Shown: positions 29,761 through 43,586 of the stretch, piece by piece
Layout: each line of letters opens with the position of its first letter
How positions within the stretch are numbered: position 1 is the first letter of the stretch
Origin: Pseudomonas sp. SL4(2022)
Lineage (GTDB): Bacteria > Pseudomonadota > Gammaproteobacteria > Pseudomonadales > Pseudomonadaceae
Length of the DNA stretch: 64,000 nt
Assembly (NCBI RefSeq): GCF_026625725.1
Contig: NZ_CP113060.1
Location: forward strand, 3,850,001 to 3,914,000
Direction: 5' to 3'
Made by a program: the position numbers and the translations under genes
Notes under the pieces: model-generated
The model's input: the letters and a program-made list of their open reading frames with translations, nothing else
Told to the model about the DNA's origin: nothing
The model's database searches: none

Positions 29761-32700
29761 ACGCCTCCCGCCTGTTTATTCTGCGCCCGGTCGCCACCAC
29801 GTTGATCATGCTGGCGATCTTCTTGAGCGGTGTGATCGCTTATCGCCTGCTGCCGGTCTCGGCGCTGCCAGAAGTGGATTACCCGACCATCCGGGTGATG
29901 ACCCTGTATCCAGGCGCCAGCCCGGACGTGATGACCAGTGCAGTCACCGCGCCGCTGGAACGCCAGTTTGGTCAGATGGCCGGGTTGAAACAGATGTCGT
30001 CGACCAGCTCGGGCGGCGCTTCGGTGATCACCCTGCGTTTCAATCTGGACGAGCCGCTGGATGTTGCCGAGCAGGAAGTACAGGCCGCGATCAACGGTGC
30101 GAGCAATCTGCTGCCCAATGATCTGCCCGCGCCGCCGGTATACAACAAGGTCAACCCGGCCGATACCCCGGTGCTGACCCTGGCCATCCGCTCGAAAACC
30201 ATGCCGCTGCCGCAGGTGTTCGATCTGGTCGATACCCGCCTGGCGCAGAAACTCGCACAAACCAGTGGCGTTGGTCTGGTGACCCTGGCGGGTGGCCAAC
30301 GTCCTGCTGTGCGCCTGCGGGTCAATCCGGAGGCGCTGGCGTCCTATGGCTTGAACCTCAGCGACGTGCGCACGCTGATCACCGCCAGTAACGTTAACCA
30401 GCCCAAGGGCAACTTCGACGGCCCGACCCGCGTGTCGCAGCTGGATGCCAACGACCAGTTGAAGTCCGTCGACGAATACCGCGAACTGATCCTCGGCTAC
30501 AAGGACGGCGCGGCACTGCGCCTCAAGGATGTCGCCGAGATCGTCGATGGCGCGGAAAACCAGCGCCTGGCGGCCTGGGCCAACCGCAGCGAAGCGGTGC
30601 TGGTCAATGTGCAGCGCCAACCCGGTGCCAACGTCATCGATGTGGTCGACAGCATCCAGACGCTGCTGCCCCATCTGACCCAGGGCCTGCCGGCCAGCGT
30701 GGAAGTTAGCGTACTGACCGACCGCACCGAAACCATCCGTGCCGCAGTCAAGGGTGTGCAGTATGAATTGCTGCTGGCCATTGCCTTGGTGGTGCTGGTG
30801 ACCTTCCTGTTTTTGCGCAAGGTGTCGGCGACCATCATCCCCTCCATCGTCGTGCCGCTGTCGCTGATCGGCACCTTCGGCGTGATGTACCTGGCCGGTT
30901 TCACCATCAACAACCTGACGCTGATGGCCCTGACCATTGCCACCGGTTTTGTGGTGGACGATGCCATCGTCATGCTGGAGAACATTGCCCGCCATCTGGA
31001 GGAGGGCGAAACCCCGCTGAATGCCGCGCTCAAAGGTGCCAAACAGATCGGCTTTACCCTGGTGTCGCTGACCATTTCGCTGATCGCGGTGCTGATTCCG
31101 CTGCTCTTTATGGCCGACGTAGTGGGGCGGCTGTTCCGTGAATTCGCCATCACCCTGGCGGTGGCCATCCTGATTTCCCTGGTGGTGTCGCTGACCCTGA
31201 CACCGATGATGTGCGCACGCCTGCTCAAGGCGGAAAAGCCCGAAGAAGAAGGGCGCTTCTACCGCGCTGCCGGGGCGGTGATCGACAGCATGATTGCGCG
31301 TTATGGCGTGTGGCTGACCTGGGTACTCAAGCATCAGCCGCTGACCCTGCTGGTGGCCATCGTCACCCTGGCGCTGACCGTAGTGCTTTACCTCGCCGTG
31401 CCCAAGGGCTTTTTCCCGGTGCAGGACACTGGGGTGATCCAGGGGATTTCCGAGGCGCCGCAGTCGATTTCCTTTCGCGCCATGAGCGAGCGCCAACAGC
31501 GCCTGGCCGAGGTGATTCTGCAGGACCCGGCCGTGGCCAGCCTGTCGTCCTATATCGGCGTGGACGGTGACAACCCGACGCTCAACAGCGGCCGCCTGCT
31601 GATCAACCTGACGCCACGGGCCGAGCGTGATGTCAGCGCCAGCCAGATCATCGAACGGCTGCGCCCGGAACTGGCGCGGATTCCCGGCATTGAGCTGTAC
31701 CTGCAGCCGGTGCAGGACCTGTCCATCGAGGATCGGGTCAGCCGCACGCAGTTCCAGTTCAGCCTGGAGTCGCCGGATATCCGCCTGCTGGAAGAGTGGG
31801 TGCCCAAGCTGGTCAGCGCGCTGCGCGAGCAGCCGGAGCTGACGGACGTGGCCAGCGACCTGCAGAACCGTGGCCTGCAGGTGTTTCTGCAGATTGATCG
31901 CGACATGGCCGGGCGTCTCGGCGTCAGCATTGCCGATATCGACAACGCGCTGTACGACGCCTTCGGCCAGCGGCAGATTTCTACCATCTACACCCAGGCC
32001 AGCCAGTACCGCGTGGTACTGGAAAGCGAGAACGCCGGCAGCATCGGCCCGGCTGCGCTGCGGCAGATTCACGTCAAGGCCGCCGATGGTCAGCAGGTCG
32101 CGCTGTCGACCCTGGCCCAGGTCGAGGAACGCGCCGCCAGCCTGTTGATCAACCATATCGGTCAATTCCCGGCCGCCACGCTGTCATTCAACCTGGCCAG
32201 CGGTGTATCGCTGGGCGAGGCGGTGGCGGTGATCGAGCGGATTGAGCAAGAGATCGGTATTCCGCCAGCGGTGCAGACGCGCTTCCAGGGCGCAGCAGAA
32301 GCCTTCCGGGCTTCCTTGTCGAGCACCTTGCTGCTGATTCTGGCGGCCATCGTGACCATGTACATCGTGCTCGGCGTGCTCTATGAGAGCTATATCCACC
32401 CGATCACCATTCTCTCCACCTTGCCGTCGGCCGGCGTCGGCGCGCTGCTGGCGTTGCTGATCAGCGGCAGCGAGCTGGGGCTGATTGCGATCATCGGCAT
32501 CATTTTGCTGATCGGCATCGTCAAGAAGAACGCGATCATGATGATCGACTTCGCTCTCGACGCCGAACGCAACCAGGGCATGCAGCCGGAAGCGGCGATC
32601 TACCAGGCGGCGCTGCTGCGTTTCCGGCCGATTCTGATGACCACCCTGGCGGCACTGTTTGGCGCCATCCCCTTGATGCTGGCCAGCGGCTCCGGCGCTG

Positions 32701-32855
32701 AACTGCGCCAGCCCTTGGGCCTGGTGATGGTCGGCGGGTTGCTGCTGAGCCAGATCCTCACGCTGTTCACCACGCCGGTGATCTACCTGTACTTCGATCG
32801 CCTGTCGCGGCGGGTCACTGGCCGTAGCGCGGCCGGGCTTGTGGTCAACCCATGA
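29757..32855 (+). CDS. mdtB: RND multidrug efflux transporter, MdtB/MuxB type
   Basis: A 1032-residue HAE1-type proton-driven inner-membrane pump with 12 membrane helices in two repeats. The helix-4 region [19 protein letters not shown] carries the proton-relay aspartates. Two large periplasmic loops lie at about 35-330 and 560-860. It starts inside the mdtA stop (ATGA) and overlaps mdtC in the same way. In E. coli and P. aeruginosa, MdtB/MdtC-type pumps form mixed trimers and export bile salts, novobiocin and other compounds; the substrate range here is inferred. Confidence 0.93.
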   Translation: MNASRLFILRPVATTLIMLAIFLSGVIAYRLLPVSALPEVDYPTIRVMTLYPGASPDVMTSAVTAPLERQFGQMAGLKQMSSTSSGGASVITLRFNLDEPLDVAEQEVQAAINGASNLLPNDLPAPPVYNKVNPADTPVLTLAIRSKTMPLPQVFDLVDTRLAQKLAQTSGVGLVTLAGGQRPAVRLRVNPEALASYGLNLSDVRTLITASNVNQPKGNFDGPTRVSQLDANDQLKSVDEYRELILGYKDGAALRLKDVAEIVDGAENQRLAAWANRSEAVLVNVQRQPGANVIDVVDSIQTLLPHLTQGLPASVEVSVLTDRTETIRAAVKGVQYELLLAIALVVLVTFLFLRKVSATIIPSIVVPLSLIGTFGVMYLAGFTINNLTLMALTIATGFVVDDAIVMLENIARHLEEGETPLNAALKGAKQIGFTLVSLTISLIAVLIPLLFMADVVGRLFREFAITLAVAILISLVVSLTLTPMMCARLLKAEKPEEEGRFYRAAGAVIDSMIARYGVWLTWVLKHQPLTLLVAIVTLALTVVLYLAVPKGFFPVQDTGVIQGISEAPQSISFRAMSERQQRLAEVILQDPAVASLSSYIGVDGDNPTLNSGRLLINLTPRAERDVSASQIIERLRPELARIPGIELYLQPVQDLSIEDRVSRTQFQFSLESPDIRLLEEWVPKLVSALREQPELTDVASDLQNRGLQVFLQIDRDMAGRLGVSIADIDNALYDAFGQRQISTIYTQASQYRVVLESENAGSIGPAALRQIHVKAADGQQVALSTLAQVEERAASLLINHIGQFPAATLSFNLASGVSLGEAVAVIERIEQEIGIPPAVQTRFQGAAEAFRASLSSTLLLILAAIVTMYIVLGVLYESYIHPITILSTLPSAGVGALLALLISGSELGLIAIIGIILLIGIVKKNAIMMIDFALDAERNQGMQPEAAIYQAALLRFRPILMTTLAALFGAIPLMLASGSGAELRQPLGLVMVGGLLLSQILTLFTTPVIYLYFDRLSRRVTGRSAAGLVVNP

Positions 32856-35800
32856 ACCTCTCCGGCCCCTTTATCCGTCGTCCGGTGGCCACGCTGCTGC
32901 TGAGTCTGGCGATCATGTTGCTCGGCGGCGTCAGCTTTGGTCTGCTGCCAGTGGCGCCGCTACCGCAGATGGACTTTCCCACCATCACTGTGCAGGCCAG
33001 CCTGCCGGGAGCCAGCCCGCAGATCATGGCCTCCAGCGTGGCCACGCCCCTGGAGCGATCGCTCGGGACCATTGCTGGCATCAGTCAGATGAACAGTCGC
33101 AGCAGCCAGGGCAGTACGCGGATCATGATCCAGTTCGACCTGGACCGTGATATCAACGCCGCCGCCCGTGAGGTGCAGGCGGCGATCAATGCCTCGCGCG
33201 AGTTGCTGCCCAGCGGCATGCGCAGCATGCCTACTTACGCCAAGATCAACCCGTCGCAGGCGCCGATCATGGTGCTGTCGCTGACCAGTGACGTACTGAA
33301 CAAAGGCCAGCTGTACGACGTGGCCTCGACCATCCTGGCGCAGAAGCTCGCCCAGGTCACCGGCGTCGGTGAAGTGCAGATCGGCGGCAGCTCCTTGCCA
33401 GCGGTGCGCGTGGCCCTGGAGCCGCGCCTGCTCGATCACTACGGCATCGCCCTCGATGAAGTGCGCCAGAGCATCAGTGCAGCCAACGCCAAACGGCCCA
33501 AAGGCGCGGTGGAGGATGACCAGCGGCACTGGCAGGTGCAGGCCAGCGATCAGCTGGAAAAAGCCGCCGATTACCTGCCGCTGATCATTCGCTACCAGGA
33601 CGGCGCGGCGGTGCGGCTGGGCGATGTGGCGACCGTCAGCGATGGTGTCGAGGATCGCTACAACAGCGGCTTCTTCAACGATGAGCAGGCGGTGTTGCTG
33701 GTGATCAACCGCCAGACCGGGGCCAATATCATCGAAACCATCGCCGGCATTCGCGAGCAGTTGCCGGCTCTGCGTGCGGTGATTCCCGCCAGTATCGACC
33801 TGCAAGTGGCCATGGATCGTTCGCCGGTGATCCGCGCCACCTTGCAGGAAGCCGAGCAGACCCTGCTGATTGCCGTGGTGCTGGTGATTCTGGTGGTGTT
33901 TGCCTTCCTCGGCCGCTGGCGCGCGGCGCTGATCCCGGCGCTGGCGGTGCCGGTGTCGCTGGTCGGCACCTTTGCGGTGATGTACCTGCTGGATTTCTCC
34001 CTGAACAACTTGTCACTGATGGCGCTGATCATCGCCACCGGCCTGGTAGTGGATGATGCCATCGTCGTGCTGGAAAACATTTCTCGGCATATCGAAGCCG
34101 GCGAAACGCCCATGGCGGCGGCCTTCAAGGGCGCGCGGGAGGTGGGCTTCACCCTGCTGGCGATGAACCTGTCATTGGTCGCGGTGTTTATCTCGATTCT
34201 GTTTATGGGCGGTATTGTTGAGCGCCTGTTCCGCGAGTTCTCCCTCACCCTGGCCGTGGCCATCGTCATCTCTCTGCTGGTGTCGCTGACCCTGACGCCC
34301 ATGCTTTGTGCGCGCTGGCTCAAGGCCGAAGCCATCAAGCATCAACCCACGGCCATACAACGCTGGGGCGGGGGCGTGCAGACGCGTGTATTGGCGTTCT
34401 ACCAGCGCAGCCTGGACTGGGCGCTGCGGCATTCTCTGCTGATGTTGTTCAGCCTGCTGGCGACCATTGCGCTGAACATCTTCCTGTTTGTCAGCGTGCC
34501 AAAAACCTTTATGCCGCAGCAGGACACCGGCCAGTTGATCGGTTTTATCCGGGGCGATGACGGTCTGTCGTTTCAGGTCATGCAACCCAAGCTGGAAATC
34601 TACCGCCGCGCGGTGCTCGCCGATCCGGCGGTGGACAGCGTGGCCGGGTTTATCGGCGGCGGGGCCGGTATCAGTAACGCCTTTATGATCGTGCGTCTTA
34701 AACCGATCAGCGAGCGCAATGCCAGCTCCCAGGAGGTGATCAACCGCCTGCGTCAATCGGTGCCCAAGATTCCCGGCGGGCGCATGTTCCTGATGCCGGA
34801 CCAGGATCTACAGATTGGTGGGCGGGAAGGGCGCAGCTCGGAAAACGAATACATGCTGCTGTCGGGCGATCTCGACGAGCTGCGCAAGTGGCTGCCGCCA
34901 GTGCGCGAAGCCCTGCGCGCCTTGCCGGAGCTGACCGATATTGACGCCAAGGAGGCTGACGGCACCCAGCAGATCCGCCTAGTGGTCGAGCGCGATCTGG
35001 CCAAGCGCCTCGGCGTGGACATGAACATGATCACCGCGGTGCTGAACAACGCCTTCAGCCAGCGCCAGGTGTCGACCATCTATGACAGCCTGAACCAGTA
35101 CAGCGTGGTCATGGAGATCAATCCGCAGTTTGCCCAATACCCGGAAACTCTTGATCAGATACAGCTGATCACTGCCGATGGCGGGCGCGTGGCGCTGTCC
35201 AGCTTTGCCCGCTGGGAGCGTAGCCTGGAAGAGGATCGGGTCAACCACCAGGGCCAGTTCGCCGTGGAAAACATCGGCTTTGCCCTGGCCGAAGGGGTCA
35301 GCCTCGATCAAGCCAGTCAGGCGATCAACACCGCCATTGCTCGGGTCGGCCTGCCGACTGAGGTACAGGGCGTGCTCGGTGGTACCGGCGGGGCCTTCCA
35401 GCAAACCCAGCAGAACCAGCCGTGGATGATCCTGATGGCGCTGGTGGTGGTGTACATCGTTCTTGGCGTGCTCTACGAGAGCTATGTGCACCCGCTGACC
35501 ATCCTCTCCACCTTGCCCTCGGCCGGAGTGGGCGCATTGCTGGCGTTGCAGCTGATGAGCATCGAGTTCAGCCTGATCTCGCTGTTGGGACTGTTCTTAC
35601 TGATTGGTATTGTCAAGAAGAACGCCATTCTGATGATCGACCTGGCGCTGCAGTTAGAACGCCAGCAGCACATGAGCCCAGAGGAATCGATCCGCCAGGC
35701 CTGCCTGCTGCGCTTCCGTCCAATCATGATGACCACTCTGGCGGCGATTCTCGGCGCGCTGCCGCTGATGCTCGGCAGCGCCGAAGGCTCGGAAATGCGC

Positions 35801-35959
35801 CAACCGCTGGGCATCACCATTGTTGGCGGGCTGGTGCTGAGCCAGCTGTTGACCTTGTACACCACACCGGTGATCTACCTGTACTTCGACCGCCTGCGCC
35901 ACCGGGTCAACCGCTGGCGTGGGGTGCGCACTGACGCTGCATTGGAAACCCCATTATGA
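32852..35959 (+). CDS. mdtC: RND multidrug efflux transporter, MdtC/MuxC type
   Basis: A 1035-residue HAE1-family pump, paralogous to the upstream MdtB-type protein. Helix-4 motif [21 protein letters not shown] and the second-half [21 protein letters not shown] are intact, and the N-terminus [20 protein letters not shown] is typical of MdtC. The gene overlaps mdtB and the outer-membrane factor gene by 4 bp each (ATGA). It is expected to form a heterotrimer with MdtB and a channel with the outer-membrane protein encoded next. Confidence 0.93.
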   Translation: MNLSGPFIRRPVATLLLSLAIMLLGGVSFGLLPVAPLPQMDFPTITVQASLPGASPQIMASSVATPLERSLGTIAGISQMNSRSSQGSTRIMIQFDLDRDINAAAREVQAAINASRELLPSGMRSMPTYAKINPSQAPIMVLSLTSDVLNKGQLYDVASTILAQKLAQVTGVGEVQIGGSSLPAVRVALEPRLLDHYGIALDEVRQSISAANAKRPKGAVEDDQRHWQVQASDQLEKAADYLPLIIRYQDGAAVRLGDVATVSDGVEDRYNSGFFNDEQAVLLVINRQTGANIIETIAGIREQLPALRAVIPASIDLQVAMDRSPVIRATLQEAEQTLLIAVVLVILVVFAFLGRWRAALIPALAVPVSLVGTFAVMYLLDFSLNNLSLMALIIATGLVVDDAIVVLENISRHIEAGETPMAAAFKGAREVGFTLLAMNLSLVAVFISILFMGGIVERLFREFSLTLAVAIVISLLVSLTLTPMLCARWLKAEAIKHQPTAIQRWGGGVQTRVLAFYQRSLDWALRHSLLMLFSLLATIALNIFLFVSVPKTFMPQQDTGQLIGFIRGDDGLSFQVMQPKLEIYRRAVLADPAVDSVAGFIGGGAGISNAFMIVRLKPISERNASSQEVINRLRQSVPKIPGGRMFLMPDQDLQIGGREGRSSENEYMLLSGDLDELRKWLPPVREALRALPELTDIDAKEADGTQQIRLVVERDLAKRLGVDMNMITAVLNNAFSQRQVSTIYDSLNQYSVVMEINPQFAQYPETLDQIQLITADGGRVALSSFARWERSLEEDRVNHQGQFAVENIGFALAEGVSLDQASQAINTAIARVGLPTEVQGVLGGTGGAFQQTQQNQPWMILMALVVVYIVLGVLYESYVHPLTILSTLPSAGVGALLALQLMSIEFSLISLLGLFLLIGIVKKNAILMIDLALQLERQQHMSPEESIRQACLLRFRPIMMTTLAAILGALPLMLGSAEGSEMRQPLGITIVGGLVLSQLLTLYTTPVIYLYFDRLRHRVNRWRGVRTDAALETPL

Positions 35960-37398
35960 AAACCCTCGTTGCCTATCGTTTACCCACCTTGCTGGCGTTG
36001 AGTCTGGCCCTGAATGCCTGTGCCATCGGCCCGGATTATCAGCGCCCGCAGCTGCAAACCCCGGCGCAGTTCAAACAGATTGATGGCTGGACTCAGGCCC
36101 AACCCGGTGATGCGCTGGCGCGTGGCAACTGGTGGCAGTTGTATGGTGATGCCGAGCTGAATGCGTTGGTTGGACGGCTGAATGTCGCCAACCAGAACCT
36201 GGCCGCCAGCGAGGCGCAGTATCGCCAGGCCCGCGCCTTGGTCAGTGGTGCACGGGCCGCGTTTTACCCGAGCCTGTCGAGCAGTGCCGGCGTCACCCGC
36301 AGCAGCCAGGGCAGCAGCAACAGCGCCAGCAGCAGTATCCGCGGCGTCAGCAAGAACTATGACCTGAGCCTGAATGCCGCCTGGGAGCTGGATGTCTGGG
36401 GCAAACTGCGTCGCTCGCTGGAATCCAGCCGCGCCGGTTTCGAGGCCAGTGCCGCCGATCTGGCCGCACTCAAACTCAGCCTGCAGGCAGAACTGGTGCA
36501 GAACTATCTGCAACTGCGTGTGCTGGATGATCAGCAGCGCCTACTGGATGCCACCGTCGCCGCCTATGCCCGGTCGCTGAAACTCACGGAAAACCAGTAC
36601 GACGCCGGCATCGTGCCGAAATCCGACGTCACTCAGGCGCTGACCCAGCTGAAAAGTACTCAAGCTCAGGCCATTGACCTGAAATGGCAACGCGCGCAGC
36701 TGGAACATGCGATTGCGGTACTGATCGGCGTACCGCCAACCGAACTGAGTATCGCCGTGCGTGAGCAACTGCCGACGTTGCCGGACATTCCCGTGGCTCT
36801 GCCGTCGCGCCTGTTGGAGCGTCGTCCGGATGTCGCCGCTGCCGAGCGTCGGGTGATAGCCGCCAACGCCGAAATCGGCGTAGCTGAAGCCGCCTGGTAC
36901 CCGGATCTGAGCATTTCCGCCAGCGGTGGCTACCGTGGCAGCAGCTTTGCCGACTGGATCGATCTGCCCAATCGTTTCTGGTCCCTTGGCCCGCAATTGG
37001 CGTTGACCCTGTTCGACGGCGGCGCCCGCAGCGCCAAGCTGGAGCGCAGCGAGGCCGTCTACGACCAGACCGTGGCGCAATACCGCCAGTCGGTGCTCGA
37101 CAGCTTCCGTGAGGTGGAGGACTACCTGGTGCAACTGCGCGTGCTGCAGGACGAGGCCGTTGTGCAGCAGGAGGCCCTGGCTGCCGCGCGCGAGTCCCTG
37201 AGTCTGATCGAAAACCAGTACCGTGCCGGCACGGTGGACTTCAACAGTGTGGTCAATGTTCAAGCCACGGCGCTGAGCAACGAGCGCACCACCCTCAGCC
37301 TGCTGGGCAATCGCCTGACCACCAGCGTGCAACTGATCGCCGCGCTGGGTGGTGGTTGGCAGGGTGAGTTAGAGGTGCCGGCGCAAGAAGCGCCCTGA
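35956..37398 (+). CDS. opmB: Outer-membrane efflux channel, OprM/OpmB family
   Basis: A 480-residue TolC-fold lipoprotein. The signal peptide ends at a lipobox (LNAC, Cys22). Two OEP repeats are visible, with the RP/ER motif SRLLERRPDVAAAERRVIAAN in the middle and ALTLFDGGARSAKLE later. It completes the tripartite pump encoded by the three genes upstream, with which it shares a 4-bp ATGA overlap. In P. aeruginosa the counterpart at this place is OpmB. A weak hairpin (AGCGTCA/TGACGCT, 37398-37430) lies just after the stop codon. Confidence 0.88.
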   Translation: MKTLVAYRLPTLLALSLALNACAIGPDYQRPQLQTPAQFKQIDGWTQAQPGDALARGNWWQLYGDAELNALVGRLNVANQNLAASEAQYRQARALVSGARAAFYPSLSSSAGVTRSSQGSSNSASSSIRGVSKNYDLSLNAAWELDVWGKLRRSLESSRAGFEASAADLAALKLSLQAELVQNYLQLRVLDDQQRLLDATVAAYARSLKLTENQYDAGIVPKSDVTQALTQLKSTQAQAIDLKWQRAQLEHAIAVLIGVPPTELSIAVREQLPTLPDIPVALPSRLLERRPDVAAAERRVIAANAEIGVAEAAWYPDLSISASGGYRGSSFADWIDLPNRFWSLGPQLALTLFDGGARSAKLERSEAVYDQTVAQYRQSVLDSFREVEDYLVQLRVLQDEAVVQQEALAAARESLSLIENQYRAGTVDFNSVVNVQATALSNERTTLSLLGNRLTTSVQLIAALGGGWQGELEVPAQEAP

Positions 37399-37448
37399 GC
37401 GTCAGCACAGGTAACCACCGCATTGACGCTTAAGACCTAGGGGGATGG

Positions 37449-38647
<1,199 letters not shown>

Positions 38648-38824
38648 CCTACGATCTGTTTCGCGTTGGCGCTGCTGCGTTGAAAATAGGCTTGGCAAGC
38701 CGCTTGCGGCTAACGCGCTTTAGCGTGAAGTGCGGGGCGTAACGCTCATTTACACCAGTAAAATCCGCTTCCTCACCTGCTTCCGCCTTGTATGGCTCAG
38801 GCTTGCGAGATCGTGAACAGGTTC

Positions 38825-38827
<3 letters not shown>
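38648..38827 (-). repeat. Dispersed intergenic repeat, copy B, overlapping a stop codon
   Basis: About 180 bp related to 17317-17450. Read on the minus strand it begins TAAGAACCTGTTCACGATCT, and its TAA is the stop codon of the dctP gene. It has an extra internal block of about 43 bp with inverted segments (GCCGCTTGCGGC, ACGCGCTTTAGCGT). Both copies lie downstream of a minus-strand gene in the same orientation. Confidence 0.8.
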
Positions 38828-40144
<1,317 letters not shown>

Positions 40145-40645
40145 TCAGCGGCGCACGGCGCGCCAGGCAGCCAAGAGGCATAGGGCCAAGAGCACGGCGA
40201 GGCTGAGCAGGGTCCAGTGGGTGAATGACAGGCCGAGAATGTTGTAGTCGGTCTGCCCACAAACGCCGGCACTCATAAAGACGCTGGGCAGCCAGTCATG
40301 CAGGGGCAGATAAAAAGCGTAGAACGGGAAGGGGGAGCAACTGGAGCTTTCCAGCATACCGGTTTCGATCAACACCAGATGCGTGTTGTCGTACACCGCC
40401 ATACCTGCCGTGGCCAATAGCAAAGGCCAAAGTGGCAAGGCCAGCCAACGCAGCCCCAGGGCTTCTACCGTCAGAATCAGCAGGCTGACAACGCCACCAC
40501 ACAGCAGCCATAAACGAATTTGAATGCACAGGGTGCAGGGCTCCCAACCGGCCAGATGCTGCAACAACAAGGCACCGCCGAGCATCGCAAAGCAGGCAAG
40601 GCTAATCAGGACGAGTAGGGGCTTGAGTGAGGTGAAACGGGGCAT
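40145..40645 (-). CDS. dsbB: Disulfide bond formation protein DsbB
   Basis: A 166-residue inner-membrane protein with four membrane helices. It has the two periplasmic cysteine pairs: CTLC after QHLAGWEP (residues about 37-40) and a second pair in the loop SSSCSPFPFYAF to SAGVCGQ. DsbB reoxidises DsbA and passes electrons to quinone. The Arg after the first pair (CIQIRLW) fits the quinone site. Pseudomonas carries two DsbB paralogs (DsbB and DsbH); which one this is cannot be decided here. No dsbA is adjacent. Confidence 0.92.
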   Translation of the reverse strand: MPRFTSLKPLLVLISLACFAMLGGALLLQHLAGWEPCTLCIQIRLWLLCGGVVSLLILTVEALGLRWLALPLWPLLLATAGMAVYDNTHLVLIETGMLESSSCSPFPFYAFYLPLHDWLPSVFMSAGVCGQTDYNILGLSFTHWTLLSLAVLLALCLLAAWRAVRR

Positions 40646-40891
40646 CTGAATCTCCGAAAGAGCCTGCGTAGTGGTAAAGGCGGATAGCGTGCCAGGGCAT
40701 CAGATTGTCGGCACAGGATTAAGTTGCAGCGCAAGGATGATCGCCAGTGAATGGGTAGACAAGTGCAGATTCCAGTGCCGCATGATCATTGCGTGTGCCA
40801 GATCGACGCAGTTTGAAAGTCAGAACCGCATCGCGAAGGTCAACGCGCCTGGCTAATGTCTGCCACATCCCTCATGCACAGGTATTCGGCG

Positions 40892-41392
40892 ATGACCTCA
40901 ACCCATGCTTCAACTGATCTGGCACTCCGTGTTTGCGGCATCAGCAGCGATGCAGCTGAACGTATCTGGCAGGGCGGGCTGGACGCCCATGGTCAGCTAC
41001 CGGTGCGCAAGGTGGCGCAGGGCATGGCCAATCCCTGCAGACACTGCCTGAATCTGATCACGCCCGGCACCCCCAAACTGATCTTGGCCTACCGTCCCTT
41101 TACCCAATTACAGCCCTATGCAGAGGTCGGGCCGATTTTCCTGCATGCCGAGCCCTGTCAACACTATGACCAGGCACAGTTGCCGGCTTGGTTTGCGTTT
41201 CTTGAGCCTGCACTGATTAGGGGCTACGACAGTGATGACTGGATTCGTTATGACACCGGCCAGGTGGTGCCAGGTTCCGTGCTGAGTAAGACCTGCCAGC
41301 AGATACTCAGTGACCTCAGCGTGGCTTACGTACACATTCGCTCCAAGTTCAACTGTTTCCAGTGCCGAGTTGAGCGCGCCCACGCTGATTAG
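40892..41392 (+). CDS. DUF1203-type protein of unknown function
   Basis: A 166-residue soluble protein that fits the DUF1203 pattern: LRVCGIS near the N-terminus, CRHCLNLITPG, ILAYRPFTQLQPYAEVGPIF and a late YVHIRSKFNCFQCRVER. Conserved cysteines and histidines (CRHC, HAEPCQHY) suggest a metal or redox role, but none is established. I use the ATG at 40892, with CAGGT 9 bp upstream and close to the conserved start; ATG at 40856 is an alternative adding 12 residues. Upstream is dsbB, divergent. Confidence 0.75.
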   Translation: MTSTHASTDLALRVCGISSDAAERIWQGGLDAHGQLPVRKVAQGMANPCRHCLNLITPGTPKLILAYRPFTQLQPYAEVGPIFLHAEPCQHYDQAQLPAWFAFLEPALIRGYDSDDWIRYDTGQVVPGSVLSKTCQQILSDLSVAYVHIRSKFNCFQCRVERAHAD

Positions 41393-41543
41393 CTTCGCTG
41401 GGGCGTTGTCCCGTGTCTGCAAAGCGATTGCTTGTCACCGCCCGGCAGATGGTATCAACCCGCATAGTCGACGATACAGGCGACTACGAGGGCGTGAACC
41501 TCTAGCAACACTCAGTCGTGTCTGCAGATGCTGAACCCAACAC

Positions 41544-41741
41544 TCAACGCTTGAGCAGGGCTGAGTCCAACTGGTTAAAGCACTGCACGATGCGCTCATG
41601 GCTGACATCGACAAAGGTCTTCTGTGTCAGGCTGACCAGCACGTTTGGTTTGACACGGCCTGAATGCAATTGACGCTGCATGTAGGCCAATACTTCGGCG
41701 TCACTGGCGGGAAGGGGGCTGGTGTGATCCACGGTCTGCAT
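41544..41741 (-). CDS. Small protein of unknown function
   Basis: A 65-residue soluble protein with no recognised domain. The sequence is compact and protein-like (KPNVLVSLTQ, DVSHERIVQCFNQLDSALLKR) with normal codon use and no low-complexity runs. I start at the internal ATG (41741), since the 16 residues before it are unlike coding sequence. It is divergent from the protease-like gene at 41900. Function unknown. Confidence 0.5.
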   Translation of the reverse strand: MQTVDHTSPLPASDAEVLAYMQRQLHSGRVKPNVLVSLTQKTFVDVSHERIVQCFNQLDSALLKR

Positions 41742-41899
41742 GCTCGTAGAAACGGAATACGGTGGTAGGCAGAATAAGCAGGCAGACATGTCTCAGGCAA
41801 TATTGATAGCTGCAGTGGCGCGCGAAGGCACGTATTCAGTTTCAATTCAGTCAGCACCGTTATCGTGGGGGGACTTTCTTCCTCGACTGGAACCACGGC

Positions 41900-42445
41900 A
41901 TGCCCAACTTCACATTCAAACAAAAGATCGCTGCGGCTATAGCGCTATGCAGCCCACTGTTAACCTCCGGCGCAATGGCCAATCAGCCGCAGATCTTTGG
42001 CCTGCACGAACAGGTTTCCTTGCATGAGCTGGCTCTGGAGCTGCCTGCCAAACTCGATACCGGGGCCGAAACAGCTTCACTCAGCGCCAAGAATATTCAG
42101 GTGTTCAAGCGCGATGGTGGTGAGTGGGTACGCTTTCAGCTGGGCATAAAAGACGCCGAACAGGCGCAGATCGTTGAAAAACCGCTGGCGCGCATGAGCT
42201 ATATCAAACGCCGCGCCGATGACCGTAAACCTGGCGACAAGCAGCTCTACACCGCCCGTCCGGTGATTGAAATGGGTATCTGCGTAGGCGATGAACTGAA
42301 GAATATCGAAGTCAATCTGACCGACCGCAGCGCCTTCGAATACCCGCTATTAATCGGCTCGACAGCCCTGAAGGAATTCAACGCGGCAGTCAGCCCGGGT
42401 TTGCGTTACTCGGCCGGGCAGCCGAGTTGTGCTCAGGCCAGTTGA
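41900..42445 (+). CDS. Retropepsin-like protease-family protein (ATP-dependent zinc protease/RimB type), exported
   Basis: A 181-residue protein with an N-terminal signal peptide (AAAIALCSPLLTSGAMA, about 10-27) and a single domain of the Zn_protease/RimB-like aspartic fold: KLDTGAETASLSA is the DTGA active-site loop at about 52-56. The family name zinc protease is historical; the fold is retropepsin-like, and cytoplasmic members are linked to RimK glutamylation. The signal peptide would place this one in the periplasm. Pairs of such domains dimerise to form an active site. Confidence 0.8.
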   Translation: MPNFTFKQKIAAAIALCSPLLTSGAMANQPQIFGLHEQVSLHELALELPAKLDTGAETASLSAKNIQVFKRDGGEWVRFQLGIKDAEQAQIVEKPLARMSYIKRRADDRKPGDKQLYTARPVIEMGICVGDELKNIEVNLTDRSAFEYPLLIGSTALKEFNAAVSPGLRYSAGQPSCAQAS

Positions 42446-42525
42446 GTGGCGGAGAAGTGGATCGAGTGAAATGTTGCGCGGGGTAAGATCCGGATATGCC
42501 GCTGGCGATAGACACGTAGCGCGCG

Positions 42526-42954
42526 TCAGCGTCGCTCATCTATCGGTGCGTTCAGCTTTGTGCGCAAAAATGCCAGTGCCCGCTGAAACACCGGGTGGCA
42601 CTCGTCATGTGGGGGATTCTCGAGTGATGCCCAGTAGAATTCGAACAGATGACCATAGTCATCAACTGTCTGGTGGGACCATCGCTCGGGCAATGCTCTT
42701 TCTACCTGGCACAATTGGAACGACCAAACCTGGCCTAGATGCTCGGAATCCCAAACCCCAAGGTCGTTTTCAATCACAGCGTCACTGATGCCTGACTCTT
42801 CCGTCAATTCACGCAATGCAGCGACGCCAGGCGTTTCTCCCTTTTTTATGCTGCCCTTTACCAGTTGAACGCCTGCTAGAGGGTGGCGGAACAAAAGGAT
42901 TTTGTAGGGCCGCGCAGATGAAAGTATCACTGGGCAAGCTTTGTCGGGGGACAT
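42526..42954 (-). CDS. NUDIX hydrolase-family protein
   Basis: A 142-residue protein with a complete Nudix box, GSIKKGETPGVAAL then RELTEESGI, matching GX5EX7REUXEEXGU. Nudix enzymes cleave nucleoside diphosphates linked to another group; the substrate is unknown. I use the ATG at 42954 because AGGA lies 5-6 bp upstream; ATG at 42987 is possible. A second NUDIX gene lies 68 bp upstream on the same strand and the two share general layout, so they may be a tandem pair that diverged. Confidence 0.85.
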   Translation of the reverse strand: MSPDKACPVILSSARPYKILLFRHPLAGVQLVKGSIKKGETPGVAALRELTEESGISDAVIENDLGVWDSEHLGQVWSFQLCQVERALPERWSHQTVDDYGHLFEFYWASLENPPHDECHPVFQRALAFLRTKLNAPIDERR

Positions 42955-43022
42955 GGCAATCCTGACGTCAGAAAATAAGAAAATCATACGCCGTGGCCCA
43001 CAGCCAGCTGCTCATAGAGCGG

Positions 43023-43484
43023 TCAGGCAGGCAATGTGAATACCCCAGCATCCACAAGCAGTTGCACCAAATTCTCTGGCCACACCGTTTCTTGTGTGGC
43101 TATCAGTGCTTGGGCTGACCACCAGTGATGATCTGCCATGACCTTTCTCTCGTGCGTTGTCCAATGAGCACTGCAAAGAGCTATGGTTGGGGCATGCACA
43201 ATAAAATACTGCTCCACGGCGATCACTGCTTCGCCGCTGGGCAGCATCAATGAAACCCTTCGGTCGGCCACAGGAGCCGCCACTGTGCGGACTTGAATGC
43301 CTGTCTCCTCGTACAGCTCACGTACTGCCGCTGCTTGGAATGTTTCTCCTTGCTCCAAACCACCACCGGGCGTGGCCCAATGGCTTGTACCGGCCAAAGC
43401 GTCGTCTGTATGGTGAAATCTGAAAAGAAGGACTTCCCTGGAAGGACTAATGACCAGTAATCGTGCTGCCTTGCGCTCACGCAT
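43023..43484 (-). CDS. NUDIX hydrolase
   Basis: A 153-residue protein with a complete Nudix box, GGGLEQGETFQAAAV then RELYEETGI. The opening RERKAARLLVISPSREVLLFRF is typical of MutT-like NUDIX proteins, and ATPGGGLEQGE precedes the metal-binding glutamates. Substrate unknown. The ATG at 43484 has AAGGGA 7 bp upstream; the open frame extends much further upstream but overlaps the efflux gene and lacks coding character. Paired with the NUDIX gene downstream. Confidence 0.87.
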   Translation of the reverse strand: MRERKAARLLVISPSREVLLFRFHHTDDALAGTSHWATPGGGLEQGETFQAAAVRELYEETGIQVRTVAAPVADRRVSLMLPSGEAVIAVEQYFIVHAPTIALCSAHWTTHERKVMADHHWWSAQALIATQETVWPENLVQLLVDAGVFTLPA

Positions 43485-43586
43485 GTGCCGTTCCCTTGAA
43501 AATGCGCGCAGATTAGTGGTGGTTGAGTTGAGCGACAAGCGGGGCGAGAGTCCTTCTACTCGCCTGGCCTGACGCAGCCCACCCAA

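Noticed and set aside
29592..32165. An 857-codon open frame antisense to the mdtB gene
   Set aside because: It is a shadow of a high-G+C gene. The sense strand carries a complete RND transporter, while the antisense frame is rich in His, Gln and Arg and has no domain.
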